Source of the DNA: Methylobacterium sp. J-077
Lineage (GTDB): Bacteria > Pseudomonadota > Alphaproteobacteria > Rhizobiales > Beijerinckiaceae
Length of the DNA: 64,000 nt
NCBI RefSeq assembly: GCF_022829365.1
Contig: NZ_JAKSYJ010000078.1
Coordinates: 1 to 64,000, forward strand
Direction: 5' to 3'
Shown: piece after piece, positions 47,237-58,970 of the stretch
How the letters are laid out: every line of letters starts with the position of its first letter
Position numbering within the stretch: position 1 is the stretch's first letter
The notes under the pieces: generated by a model
What the model was told of the DNA's origin: nothing
The model's database searches: none
What the model saw: only the letters and a program-made list of their open reading frames with translations
Translations under genes and position numbers: made by a program

Positions 47237-48136
47237 ATGATGACGGTTTCGGCGGGATCGCGGCTGCGGCGCGCTCTGGCGCAGCTCGGCGCCCAGGAGG
47301 ATCTGAATTTCTTGCTGACCAACCGGCTGCCGCGCCGGCTCGCCACCCGGTTCATGGGCTGGTTCAGCCGGATCGAGCAGCCGCTGGTGCGCGACCTCTC
47401 GATTGCCACCTGGCGCCTGTTCTGCGACGTCGACCTGAGCGACGCCGCGGACACCCGATTCCCGAGCCTCCACGCCGCCTTCGTGCGCGCGCTGCGCCCC
47501 GGTGCCCGCCCGGTCGCCGAGGACCCGACGATCCTGGTGAGCCCCAGCGACGCGATCCTGGGTGCGCATGGCCGGATCGAGGCCGGCCGGCTGCTCCAGA
47601 TCAAGGGCCTGTCCTACAGCCTCGCCGACCTCCTCGGGGGTGACGCGGACTTGGCCCGCACCCATGAGGGCGGCACCTACGCGACCCTGCGGCTGACCGC
47701 CGGGATGTATCACCGCTTCCACGCGCCCCACGATCTGCGGGTCGAATCGGTCCGCCACATCTGGGGGGATACCTGGAACGTGAACCCGATCGCGCTGAAG
47801 CGCGTCGAGGCCCTGTTCTGCCGCAACGAGCGGGCGGTGCTGCGCCTGCGGATCGCCGGCCAGGCCGTGACCCTGGTGCCGGTTGCGGCGATCCTGGTGG
47901 CGGGCCTGCGCCTCGGCTTCCTGCCGGAGGGGGTCGCCCTGCGCCGCACCGGCGGCGGCATCCTGCCTTGCACGGCCCGCCTGGAGAAGGGCGCTGAGAT
48001 GGGCTGGTTCGAGCACGGCTCCACCATCGTGGTGCTGGCCCCGCTGGGCTTCACGCTATGGCCGAGCCTGCGCGAGGGGGCCCGGCTGCGCATGGGCCAG
48101 CCGCTGATGCGCCTCCCGCAGCGGGACGTGGCGTAA
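47237..48136 (+). CDS. psd: Phosphatidylserine decarboxylase
   Basis: A 299-residue pyruvoyl enzyme that converts phosphatidylserine to phosphatidylethanolamine at the inner membrane. It contains [57 protein letters not shown] and the self-cleavage site in [15 protein letters not shown], where the Ser of GST would become the pyruvoyl group. Length fits the type I family. The ATG at 47237 has GGAGG about 12 bases upstream. Its product is the substrate of PmtA (43993). Confidence 0.92.
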   Translation: MMTVSAGSRLRRALAQLGAQEDLNFLLTNRLPRRLATRFMGWFSRIEQPLVRDLSIATWRLFCDVDLSDAADTRFPSLHAAFVRALRPGARPVAEDPTILVSPSDAILGAHGRIEAGRLLQIKGLSYSLADLLGGDADLARTHEGGTYATLRLTAGMYHRFHAPHDLRVESVRHIWGDTWNVNPIALKRVEALFCRNERAVLRLRIAGQAVTLVPVAAILVAGLRLGFLPEGVALRRTGGGILPCTARLEKGAEMGWFEHGSTIVVLAPLGFTLWPSLREGARLRMGQPLMRLPQRDVA

Positions 48137-48145
48137 CACTCGCGC

Positions 48146-49808
48146 TCAGGCGGCCTGGACCTTGGCCAGGAAGTCCGAAACGCCTTCGGTCAGTCGCTCC
48201 GACTGGCGGGACAATTCCGTCGCGGCGGTGAGGACCTGAGACGCCGATGTCCCGGTCTCGCCGACGGCGGCCGTGACGGCGCCGATATTGGTCGTCACCG
48301 CCTGCGTCCCCTGGGCCGCCTGCGTGACGCTCCGGACGATCTCCTGGGTGACCGCCCCCTGCTCCTCCATCGACGCGGTGACGCCGAGCGCGATCGCCCG
48401 GAGCTCCACGATGGTCGCCGAGATCGCCTGGATGGCCTCCACGGCGCGGTGCGTCTCGCCCTGGATGGCGGTGATCTGGTGAGCGATGGTCTCGGTGGCT
48501 TTCGCGGTCTGCGCGGCGAGGTCCTTGACCTCGCCGGCCACGACGGCGAAGCCCCGCCTCGCCGGCGCGCGCCGCCTCGATCGTCGCGTTCAGGGCGAGG
48601 AGATTGGTCTGTGCGGCGATGTCGGTGATCAGTGCGACCACCGCCCCGATCTTCTGGGCGCCATCGGCCAGCCCCTGCATGATCGTGTTGGTCTGGACGG
48701 CGTCGCTGGCGGCGCGTTCCGCCATGTCGGAGGATCGGACGATCTGGACGTTGATCTCGCTGATCGACGCCGCCAACTCCTCGCTGGCCGCCGCGACAGT
48801 CTGCACGTTGGCCGAAGTCTGCTCCGCCCCGGACGCGACGCTGAGTGATTGGGCCGCCGTCTGATCGGCCGTCCGGCTCATCACCTGGGCCGTGGCCTCC
48901 ATCTCTTCCGCGGCGGTCGACAAGGTTTGGATCATCTTGGAGACTTCGGCGCGGAACGTGTGCGTGGCGTCGTCCAGCACCTGCGCGCGGCGGGTCTTGG
49001 CCTCGTTCTCCACGGCCGCATCCGCGTCCGCCCGGCGCTTGGCGACGAGGGCGTCCTTGAAGACCTGCACCGCGCCGGCCATGGCGCCGATCTCGTCCCG
49101 GCGGTCCGCGCCGGCCACCGGCGCCTCGAAGTCCCCCGTGGCGAGCCGGGTCATCGTGGCGGTCATGCCGGTGAGGGGCCGCGCCACCAGCAAGAGGATC
49201 GTGACGATGCCGTACGCGATGGCGATGGTCGCGAGGACGAGAGAGGCAACGAGCAGGGCGCTTGTCCAACTCGACGTTGTCCGCGCCTGCTCGAATTCCT
49301 GGCGCGCCACCCGGATCTGCAAGGCCGTCAGCTTGCCGAGAAGTGCGTGCGTCCGGGTCATCGCGCTCAGGAACGCGATGTGCGCATCGGCGTAGGCGCT
49401 CGTCGCGTTCGCATCGGCATGCCGCACGAGATCGTTGACGATCACGTCGTTCCGGTCGATCTGCGCCTGAAGATTTGCTGCTAGAACCTTCTCTTCGGGC
49501 GTTAGATAGGTGGCAAGGTAATCAGCCCATTGCCGCTTCACCTGGGCCTGGGCGCGCTGGAAGGCTTGAACGCCCGCGTGCGGATCGACTGTTCCGTCCC
49601 GCAGAGTTCGCGTGGTCTCGGTCATGGCGTCATAGGCATCGCGTAAGCCGCTGAATTGGCCGAGGGGAACGACGCGATCTTCGAAGACCGTCTGCAGGCT
49701 CTTCGTGTTCCAGTAGAGCGCGAGATTGCCGAGTGCCGTCGCACCCAACAACAGGGCGCCGAGGACGGTGAGAAGCGCAATCAGGCGGGTTCTTATGGTG
49801 AGGCGCAT
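48146..49808 (-). pseudogene. Methyl-accepting chemotaxis protein, frameshifted
   Basis: From 49808 ([20 protein letters not shown]) the protein has a first membrane helix, a roughly 160-residue four-helix sensor region, a second helix ([20 protein letters not shown]), a HAMP domain ([20 protein letters not shown]) and the start of the signalling coiled coil, reaching [20 protein letters not shown]. There the sense moves to the next frame, which continues with [20 protein letters not shown] and ends at 48146 (DFLAKVQAA). The expected [14 protein letters not shown] is missing bases at about 48553-48558. As read, the product would lose the C-terminal signalling helix, so the receptor should not work. 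Confidence 0.8.
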
Positions 49809-50583
49809 CGACGATGTCCGGTGCGAGCCGATTCGGCTCGAAAATTCGGACGCCGAGATATCATCGGACAGATAAATCCAAAATGACAATGCGATACACG
49901 ACGAACTTATGCTTTATATCAACTTTTAATTGTTGACTTATTTCAATTTTCAAAGACAAGTAGGTCAGATTTTGAGCATAAATATGCCTAAGTTGCTGAT
50001 TTTTATATAAAAAGATGACGATGCCTGTACCAAAATATTCGAATCGGCTCCTGTGCTGGACCTTCATGTAAGCAAAAGCGTGCCGGCATTCCCAATGAGC
50101 CCGCGGTCTCGGGAGCGCAGGGCCGTCATGACACGCGCATCGAGACGGGCGGAAGATCGCTCGGACAAGGATGCAGATCGCTACGGGCGCTCGATCGAAT
50201 GCGAGGCCAGCGGCTGTGGCGCCGATCATCCGGTGCAGGCGTCACGCGGTTCGCGCAAACTGGGGTGACGCTTGGACGGCACACCGCGATAAACCAGGTC
50301 CCGATTGAAGCGCTCGCAATCGGTGCGGTCACGAAACTTTTCGGCTCGAACCGGCGGAGACTAAGGCGGGTGCTCGATCACGAGGTCGGCGTGACGCTCC
50401 AAACAGCGCAACCCGAATTCGCCTCTCGGGCAACGTTCCCGCTCGATCGCGCCGCGTGCCGAAGGTCTTCAGCCGTCAGCGTCGTTCGAGCGATCATGAT
50501 GCGCCCGACACGCGGCAGAGCCCGGAGGATCACCGCGAACCATCTCGGTCATGCGAGCCGACTCGGGCACGCTGCCTTTTCTG
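49809..50583. other. Intergenic region with AT-rich part
   Basis: About 775 bases. The first 200, from 49860 to 50050, are very AT-rich and probably include the receptor promoter. The remainder is GC-rich with open frames of low quality that I do not accept as genes. Nothing else was identified. Confidence 0.4.
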
Positions 50584-51687
50584 TCACCGGGCTTGGCGCC
50601 ACTTCAGATAGGCCTGATAGATCTCCTCCTTACCCGCCTGCCGGTCGGCCTGCGCCTGGAAGAACCGATCGAGATCCGGTTGCGAGGCGATGTCCTGCTC
50701 GTGGTGTCGATCGAGCCACTCCTGGGCGGGGCGGAAGCGCGTCCATCCGGCCACCGACGCCGCTAAGTTGACCTCGCGCCATTTCGGATGCCGCTGCGGG
50801 GCCAGGAACTTCTCGAACTGGCCGAAGAACGCGTCGACGAAGCGGACGAGCTTCTCGTAGCGCGGCGATCCCCGCGGGCTGTTGTAGACTCCGAGCACTG
50901 TGCCGACGGCGACGGTCTCGACGGCGTCACCGCTAACGAGCTTCGGGTAGTCCGCCGGCGTGAGGGTCGCGGGGACGTAGGCCTCGTTCATCGTGTCCGG
51001 ATAGGGCGCCTTGACGAAGTGGAAGCGGTCCCCCGGATCGAAGCCCGCGATGAAGGCCACGGGCTTGGCCGCCACGGAGACGACGGCCTGGATCTCGCCT
51101 TGGCGCAGCATTTCGAGCGCGGTCGGCTGGTCGACGTTGATCGCCTCAACGGTGATACCGAGTTCGCGGAACATCGCGCGGCCGCTGTAATCGGTGCCGC
51201 TGCCCTTGACATCGAAGCTGACCCGCTTGCCGGCAAGATCGCCGATGGTCTTGATCGCGTTCGGCGCGATGATGTGCAACTCATCGTTGAACAGCTTAGC
51301 GATGAACTGGATCGACCGCTCGATGTTCTTGAGGCGCTTGTCCTGCCGCAGCTGCTCCAGCGTATCGGTGCGGACGAAGCCCAGATCGACGCCCTTCAGA
51401 AAACGGATGTCGTAGGCGTTCTCGCCCGCCCCCTTGCCGAGGATCGGCAGGATCCGCAGCTTGTCGCCATCGTCCAGGACGAAGGCGAGGTCGGCGCCGA
51501 TCCGGAAATAGGTCCCGCCGGGGGTTCCCGTCACGACCGTGACGGTGTTGGCGTTCATGCGGTCGCCGAGGGCGGTCTCCGTCAGGGAATCGGGGTGCGC
51601 CGAGGCCGGCTCGGTGGCCCTCGCGGCAGGCCCCGCCACCAGGGCGGCGAGCCCGATGAGCGTGGCGAATCTCGCTAGCCTCGGCAT
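50584..51687 (-). CDS. TAXI-family TRAP transporter solute-binding protein
   Basis: A 367-residue periplasmic binding protein. A signal peptide (LARFATLIGLAALVAGPAAR) precedes VTVVTGTPGGTYFRIGADLA, LGKGAGENAYDIRFLKGVDL, GKRVSFDVKGSGTDYSGRAM and EMLRQGEIQAVVSVAAKPVA, the TAXI family pattern. Such proteins normally feed a TRAP membrane complex, which is not encoded here. AGGGA lies about 9 bases before the ATG. It sits 46 bases after the secreted protein gene at 51734-52795 and is probably in its operon, so it may act as a sensor or adaptor rather than as a transporter part. Confidence 0.85.
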   Translation of the reverse strand: MPRLARFATLIGLAALVAGPAARATEPASAHPDSLTETALGDRMNANTVTVVTGTPGGTYFRIGADLAFVLDDGDKLRILPILGKGAGENAYDIRFLKGVDLGFVRTDTLEQLRQDKRLKNIERSIQFIAKLFNDELHIIAPNAIKTIGDLAGKRVSFDVKGSGTDYSGRAMFRELGITVEAINVDQPTALEMLRQGEIQAVVSVAAKPVAFIAGFDPGDRFHFVKAPYPDTMNEAYVPATLTPADYPKLVSGDAVETVAVGTVLGVYNSPRGSPRYEKLVRFVDAFFGQFEKFLAPQRHPKWREVNLAASVAGWTRFRPAQEWLDRHHEQDIASQPDLDRFFQAQADRQAGKEEIYQAYLKWRQAR

Positions 51688-51733
51688 GAATACGTCCCTC
51701 GCTGATCTGTCGGCCGTCCGTGGTCAGGGGTCT

Positions 51734-52795
51734 TCAGCGACCCGTGGCGGCGAGGCGCCGCTCATCCGCCCGGTCCTGGCGCGCGGCCCTCGCGTACAGG
51801 CTCTGGGCAAGGTCTTGATCCGACCGCAGGCCGCGCACGTGCCAGGTCCGCAGCATCGCCGGGTCCCAGGTCTGCGCCAGCAGGAAGGTCGCGTGCGGCG
51901 CGTCTCGTGCCTGGGCGCGCTCCAGCAGCAGCCGGGCACCACTGATGTCGCCGAGCCGGATCAGGCCCCTGGCTCGCTCGACCAGCGGGTCGGCCCCCGC
52001 CGGTGGACGCGTGGGCATCGCGGGCCTTGGAAGGCTCGCAGTCTCGGTCCCGGCACCGGGTTTCTCGGCACGAACGGCGGGGGGCGCCGGGCGGTCGGTC
52101 GCCGCGATGCTGTCACGGGGGGCGACAGGCGCCGCTTCCGGCACGACGACATCGGAGGCCGGCGCGGCCGGGTTGGCGATGGCGGCAACGGCCTGCTGGG
52201 GCGGCGTCGTCTCGCGGTTCTGGGCGGACGCCTGCTTCGCGTGGCCTGGCTCGCCGCCGGCCGCCCGGTCGCGGTCCATCCCCTCCGGTGTGAAACTGAC
52301 CGCGAGGCGGCTCGACGTCACATCGATGTGTCCCCCGGTCTCCGGAGTCCAGATCGCCGCGACGGCGAGCGAGAAGCTGCTCTCGCGCGCGTCGCTCTGC
52401 AGGATCTGGATCCTCGAAAGATCCCACGCGCTGACATCGACGTCGTTGTTGTCGTCGGTCGACGAAAACGTATTGGTGGAGTCGCTGATCGTGGCCCCCC
52501 GGGGAAGCCCAAGCAGTTTGATCGCTTCGATATGGACGTTCCGGACGCGGACGAGCTTGATGTCGAGAGGGAGGGCTACGCCGATCGGTCCGGAGGCGTC
52601 ATGGGTCGTGATCAGTAAATCCGACGTTCTGCCCTGCGCCGAATCCGTATCGTTTCGGCCGATGGGCACAATAGAATCGGAGCGATGACGACTGTCCTCA
52701 CTCTGTGCCAAGGCAGAGAGGGACAGCGAGGATGTCAGAGCGAGCGCCAGCGCTGTCGACCTGCGTCCGCCCCATTTCCGGCAAGGCATTTCCAT
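51734..52795 (-). CDS. Secreted protein with C-terminal helical repeat
   Basis: A 353-residue protein with a signal peptide (STALALALTSSLSLSALAQ). The region 40-165 looks like a beta-rich domain (PLDIKLVRVRNVHIEAIKLL, DNNDVDVSAWDLSRIQILQS). A Pro/Ala-rich linker follows, and the last 80 residues (VERARGLIRLGDISGARLLL, HATFLLAQTWDPAMLRTWHV, DLAQSLYARAARQD) resemble tetratricopeptide/Sel1-like helices. No family is named with certainty. It precedes the TAXI protein gene on the same strand, so the two probably work together in the periplasm. Confidence 0.7.
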   Translation of the reverse strand: MEMPCRKWGGRRSTALALALTSSLSLSALAQSEDSRHRSDSIVPIGRNDTDSAQGRTSDLLITTHDASGPIGVALPLDIKLVRVRNVHIEAIKLLGLPRGATISDSTNTFSSTDDNNDVDVSAWDLSRIQILQSDARESSFSLAVAAIWTPETGGHIDVTSSRLAVSFTPEGMDRDRAAGGEPGHAKQASAQNRETTPPQQAVAAIANPAAPASDVVVPEAAPVAPRDSIAATDRPAPPAVRAEKPGAGTETASLPRPAMPTRPPAGADPLVERARGLIRLGDISGARLLLERAQARDAPHATFLLAQTWDPAMLRTWHVRGLRSDQDLAQSLYARAARQDRADERRLAATGR

Positions 52796-53278
52796 CGGAT
52801 GCGCTCCAGGCCAGCCGATTTATTGCTAAACTTTTGCCCGAATATAATATCTCCAATTCCTAGTCAATTAAGGCGGGTTATCTCCTGCTGCGTTCGGCTA
52901 GACGCTGGTGACGAACACGGTCGTCTTGAAAGCGACTCCTGAGATGGCGCACGCTGTGCTCGACGCATCGAAGGTCTCAGGGGCGTGAACCGTCTGCAAG
53001 GCTCCGGCAGATCGCGAACAGGACGAAACCCCCTGCGACTTGCTTCCTCACCGGGGCGACAGCCCCCTGGAGAACATCCTCCAGCCGGGGGCGCCAGCGT
53101 CCTGCATGAGGAGGACGCGACCTCGGTCGCGCGTTATGCTGGATCGTCCGCAATCGCCGCCACCTCGCGATGACCAAGCGCGAGCCTCGCGTCCACGAGA
53201 GGCATCGTTCTCAGTAGATCGGTACACGAGACCCGCGTGTGGAGACGGGATTTACCGAGAAATCACAACAACGCCGCG
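52796..53278. other. Intergenic region downstream of gyrB
   Basis: About 480 bases. It holds two hairpins: GCCCCC-TGGAG (53062-53072) with CTCCA and GGGGGC (53079-53092, three-base bulge), and the perfect CGCGAC-ctcg-GTCGCG (53116-53131). Either could end gyrB transcription coming from the right. The patch 52815-52880 is AT-richer and may be the promoter of the secreted-protein gene. No gene was found. Confidence 0.45.
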
Positions 53279-55900
<2,622 letters not shown>

Positions 55901-56863
55901 TTAGCCCTCGATCCCGCCCGCGCTGGCCGCGTCCAAACGGGCGATGGCGTCCGGCGACAGGCTCAGCTCGGCGGCGCCGAGCAGGTCGTCGAGCTGCGCC
56001 ACCGAGGTCGCGCTGGCGATCGGCGCGGTGATGCCCGGCCGGGCGATGATCCAGGCGAGCGCCACCTGGGCCTGCGTCGCGCCGTGATCCCGGGCGACCG
56101 AATCGAGCACGTCGAGCAGCGCCAGCCCGCGCGGGGTCAGGTACTTGGCGACACGATTCTCCCGAGCCCGTCCCGCGGCATCCTGCGCGGACCGGTATTT
56201 TCCGGTCAGGAAGCCCGCGGCCAGGGAAAAGTAGCCGATCACCCCGATCTCTTCCGCCCGGCACAGGGGTTCGAGTTCCGCCTCGTAGCCCCGCTCGGCC
56301 AGGCTATAATCCGGCTGGAGGCATTCGTAGCGCGGCAGGCCGGACGAGGCCGAAACGCGAAGCGCCTCGGCGAGCCGCGCGGCGTCGTAGTTCGAGGCCC
56401 CGATCGTCCGGACCTTCCCGGCGGCGATCAGGCGCTCGTAGGCCCGAAGCGTCTCCTCCAGCGGCACGTCGGCATCGTCGGTGTGCGACTGGTAGAGGTC
56501 GATCCGGTCGGTCTGGAGCCGCCGCAGGGACGCCTCGCAGGCCGCCTCGATGTGCTTGGCCGAGAGCCCCTTGCCGGCCTCGCCCATATCCATTCCGACC
56601 TTGGTGGCGAGCACGACCTTGTCCCGCGCGCCCGGACGCGCGGAAAACCACCGCCCGATCACCGTCTCGGATTCGCCGCCCTGATGGCCGGGCGCCCAGC
56701 GCGAATAGACGTCGGCGGTATCGACGAAGTCGAAGCCGCGCGCGACGAACCGGTCGAGGATCGCGAAGGAGGTTGCCTCGTCCGCGGTCCAGCCGAAGAC
56801 GTTGCCGCCCAGGCAGAAGGGCGCGACCCGGAGGTCGGAGCGGCCGATGCGGCGCTTGTCCAT
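55901..56863 (-). CDS. Aldo/keto reductase
   Basis: A 320-residue NADPH-dependent aldo/keto reductase. Asp and Tyr are in FDFVDTADVYSRWAPGHQGG, Lys in VVLATKVGMDMGEAG, and His in DLYQSHTDDADVPLEE. The cofactor end reads ITAPIASATSVAQLDDLL. This differs from the reductase at 5139 in the loop after the Tyr. It starts 4 bases after the metallo-hydrolase gene, so they form an operon. Substrate unknown. Confidence 0.9.
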   Translation of the reverse strand: MDKRRIGRSDLRVAPFCLGGNVFGWTADEATSFAILDRFVARGFDFVDTADVYSRWAPGHQGGESETVIGRWFSARPGARDKVVLATKVGMDMGEAGKGLSAKHIEAACEASLRRLQTDRIDLYQSHTDDADVPLEETLRAYERLIAAGKVRTIGASNYDAARLAEALRVSASSGLPRYECLQPDYSLAERGYEAELEPLCRAEEIGVIGYFSLAAGFLTGKYRSAQDAAGRARENRVAKYLTPRGLALLDVLDSVARDHGATQAQVALAWIIARPGITAPIASATSVAQLDDLLGAAELSLSPDAIARLDAASAGGIEG

Positions 56864-56867
56864 GGTG

Positions 56868-57512
56868 TCAGCCCTGAAGGAAGGGGTTGGAGACGCGCTC
56901 CTCGCCGAGCGTGCCGGTCGGCCCGTGGCCGGGAATGAAGGCGATGTCGTCGCCGAGCGGCAGGACCTTGTCCTTGATCGCCCGGATCAGCTGCTCGTGG
57001 TTGCCGCCCGGCAGGTCGGTGCGGCCGACCGAGCCCTTGAACACGACGTCGCCGACCAGCGCGAAGCGCGCGTCCCGGCTCACGAACACGACGCTGCCGG
57101 GCGAGTGGCCCGGGCAATGGAGGATGTCGAAGCCGAGCTCGCCCACGGTGACGGCGTCGCCGTCGTCGAGCCAGCGGTCGGGGGTCACGGAACGAGCCTC
57201 GCCGAGCCCGTAATTGGCCGCCGTCTCGGGCAGGGAATCGAGCAGGAACTTGTCGGCCAAGTGCGGGCCCTCGATCGGCACGCCGAGGCGCTCGCGCAAC
57301 TCGTCGGCGCCGGCGGCGTGGTCGACATGGCCGTGGGTCAGCAGGATCTTCTCCACGCGCACGCCCTGCTCGCGGATGGCGGCCTCGATCCGGTCGAGAT
57401 CGCCCCCGGGATCGACGACCGCGCCGACCTTGGTGGCGTCGTCCCAGATCAGCGTGCAGTTCTGCTGGAAGGGCGTGACCGGGATGATCCCGGCGCGGGG
57501 CGTTCCTGGCAT
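56868..57512 (-). CDS. MBL-fold metallo-hydrolase (glyoxalase II-like, YcbL type)
   Basis: A 214-residue zinc hydrolase. Metal ligands are in LLTHGHVDHAAGADELRERL (HxHxDH), LHCPGHSPGSVVFV, LVGDVVFKGSVGRTDLPGG and FIPGHGPTGTLGEER. The short length without the glyoxalase II C-terminal domain matches YcbL-type enzymes, which hydrolyse thioesters such as S-lactoylglutathione weakly. It precedes the aldo/keto reductase gene by 4 bases; both could deal with reactive aldehydes, which is inference. Confidence 0.88.
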   Translation of the reverse strand: MPGTPRAGIIPVTPFQQNCTLIWDDATKVGAVVDPGGDLDRIEAAIREQGVRVEKILLTHGHVDHAAGADELRERLGVPIEGPHLADKFLLDSLPETAANYGLGEARSVTPDRWLDDGDAVTVGELGFDILHCPGHSPGSVVFVSRDARFALVGDVVFKGSVGRTDLPGGNHEQLIRAIKDKVLPLGDDIAFIPGHGPTGTLGEERVSNPFLQG

Positions 57513-57600
57513 GGGGTTCCGCGGGTTGGCCGCGCCGCCGTCGGCGCTCTCGATCCGCTTCTAGCGCAGAAGGAAGCGCGCGGCACCCCGCCGGGTGCGG

Positions 57601-57990
57601 TCAGGCCGTGCCGTCCTTGGGCCGGCGCAGGCTGTCGTGGAGCGCCAGCATCTCGGCCATGCCCAGGGACCGGCTGCTCCAGCGGGTCTCGGCGGTGTTC
57701 ACTTGCGTGAACCGGTCGTGGGACCGCCCGCCATAGGCGCCGAAGATCGCCGTGCCGGGCTCGCCGGCTCCCGCCTCCGTAGGGGCGGACGACGCGTCGG
57801 GCCGATCGATCCGGTACGACGGCGCCAGCGCCTTGCCGGTCACCCCGATCCGGACCCAGGCGTCGCCGTAATGCTTCTGGCACATCCGCATCGTCACCAG
57901 CACCTGGCGGAGATAACCCTCGGGATCTTCGAGGTTCTCCAGCACGTCCGCGATCGTCGCGTCCGGGGGGTAGTGCTTGATCCGGGCCAT
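57601..57990 (-). CDS. Hypothetical protein
   Basis: A 129-residue soluble protein starting MARIKHYPPDATIADVLENL, then EDPEGYLRQVLVTMRMCQKH and GDAWVRIGVTGKALAPSYRI. The C-terminal half is polar and less ordered. No family recognised. GAGGTGA stands about 5 bases before the ATG, which supports translation. It lies 88 bases upstream of the metallo-hydrolase gene on the same strand. Confidence 0.6.
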   Translation of the reverse strand: MARIKHYPPDATIADVLENLEDPEGYLRQVLVTMRMCQKHYGDAWVRIGVTGKALAPSYRIDRPDASSAPTEAGAGEPGTAIFGAYGGRSHDRFTQVNTAETRWSSRSLGMAEMLALHDSLRRPKDGTA

Positions 57991-58100
57991 GCGTCACCTC
58001 GTTGCGGCGCGAGCCTTACCGCGCCGGGCTGGCGAGGGCGAGCCGGTGACGGGTGCGCCCCCATGCCATCAAAGGATGACAGACCCCGTTGCGGAGGCGA

Positions 58101-58436
58101 TCAGGGCTTGAGGTCGAGGAGGAATACAACGGCATCTTCCACCGGCTTCATGATGTGATCTTCCAGCCGTCCGATATAGTGATCGATCTTTTCGCGTGGC
58201 ACGGTGGCGATCTTGTCGATCTGCACCTGGCTCACATGGTCGAGCCCATTTTCTCGACTCGGCGCCACGTCGATGCGCAGCATGGGCGCCCCCTGCACCA
58301 ACGTACCCGTCAGCATGCAAACGGTAACGCTATCCGTTTCCAGAAAGTCATTGCTCTGGACGATCAGCCAGGGGCGGGGCTTACTCGTATAGGGACCTTT
58401 GACGGCGAGCGCGACGATCTTTTGCCGATCAATCAT
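58101..58436 (-). CDS. MazF/PemK-type toxin (mRNA interferase)
   Basis: A 111-residue type II toxin. It has VKGPYTSKPRPWLIVQSNDF, VCMLTGTLVQGAPMLRIDVA and VSQVQIDKIATVPREKI, ending in a hydrophobic strand (AVVFLLDLKP). This fits the PemK/MazF fold of ribosome-independent endoribonucleases: a proline-rich N-terminal loop, a Q-V-D/Q-I-D-K-I motif and a final strand. The ATG at 58436 overlaps the antitoxin end by 8 bases, the normal layout for co-translated toxin-antitoxin pairs. Length is typical. Confidence 0.85.
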   Translation of the reverse strand: MIDRQKIVALAVKGPYTSKPRPWLIVQSNDFLETDSVTVCMLTGTLVQGAPMLRIDVAPSRENGLDHVSQVQIDKIATVPREKIDHYIGRLEDHIMKPVEDAVVFLLDLKP

Positions 58437-58671
58437 CCCCGAAGTCCTGAACCTTCTGAAGCAGCGCCATACTCTCTGCCTCATCCGGAGCGGCAGCCAC
58501 CAATCGGCTTTGCCGTGCAGCCTCGCGCTGCAGGCTGTCGCGCACGTACAGCTCCATGAATCTGCGCACGGCGTCGCTGGGTGTGGTGTGCTCCCGCTGT
58601 GTCGCTTCAGTGAAAGCCGTCGTCAGAGCGGTGTCGGTCCGAACCTGCATCTCCATACCGTCGCGTGCCAT
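58429..58671 (-). CDS. Antitoxin of the MazF-type pair
   Basis: An 80-residue protein starting MARDGMEMQVRTDTALTTAF, then TEATQREHTTPSDAVRRFME. The N-terminal strand and two helices look like a ribbon-helix-helix DNA-binding domain, and the C-terminal half (SLQREAARQSRLVAAAPDEA) would wrap the toxin. A strong GGAGGT lies about 6 bases before the ATG at 58671. It lies directly upstream of and overlaps the toxin gene and should repress the operon. Confidence 0.82.
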   Translation of the reverse strand: MARDGMEMQVRTDTALTTAFTEATQREHTTPSDAVRRFMELYVRDSLQREAARQSRLVAAAPDEAESMALLQKVQDFGDD

Positions 58672-58970
58672 ATGCACCTCCTGCCTACGCCCGGAATTGT
58701 AGTCCGATTGGGTATGGCAGCAACACGTCACTCTGGCCGTGAACCTGGGGCCGGTCGCCCTCTGCGGAGGCAGGAAATGACCGCCTTCCTGTACGAGAGA
58801 TCGGTGATCAGGCCGCTCCTCGTCGTCGCCGCGCACGACGAGCGTCGAGCCTCGCGAAAGCGTTGCCGTGGGCTGTCTCAAATCAGCCGCGTTGTGGAGC
58901 GCCTATCCACCAGCCTCGGCCTGGCGCGACTCCAGCCGTGAACTGATCTCGTCCCTCGAATCCGGACCGC

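Noticed and set aside
50053..50771. Open frames in the 50.0-50.8 kb gap
   Set aside because: Arg/Pro-rich composition, no ribosome sites and no recognisable domains.
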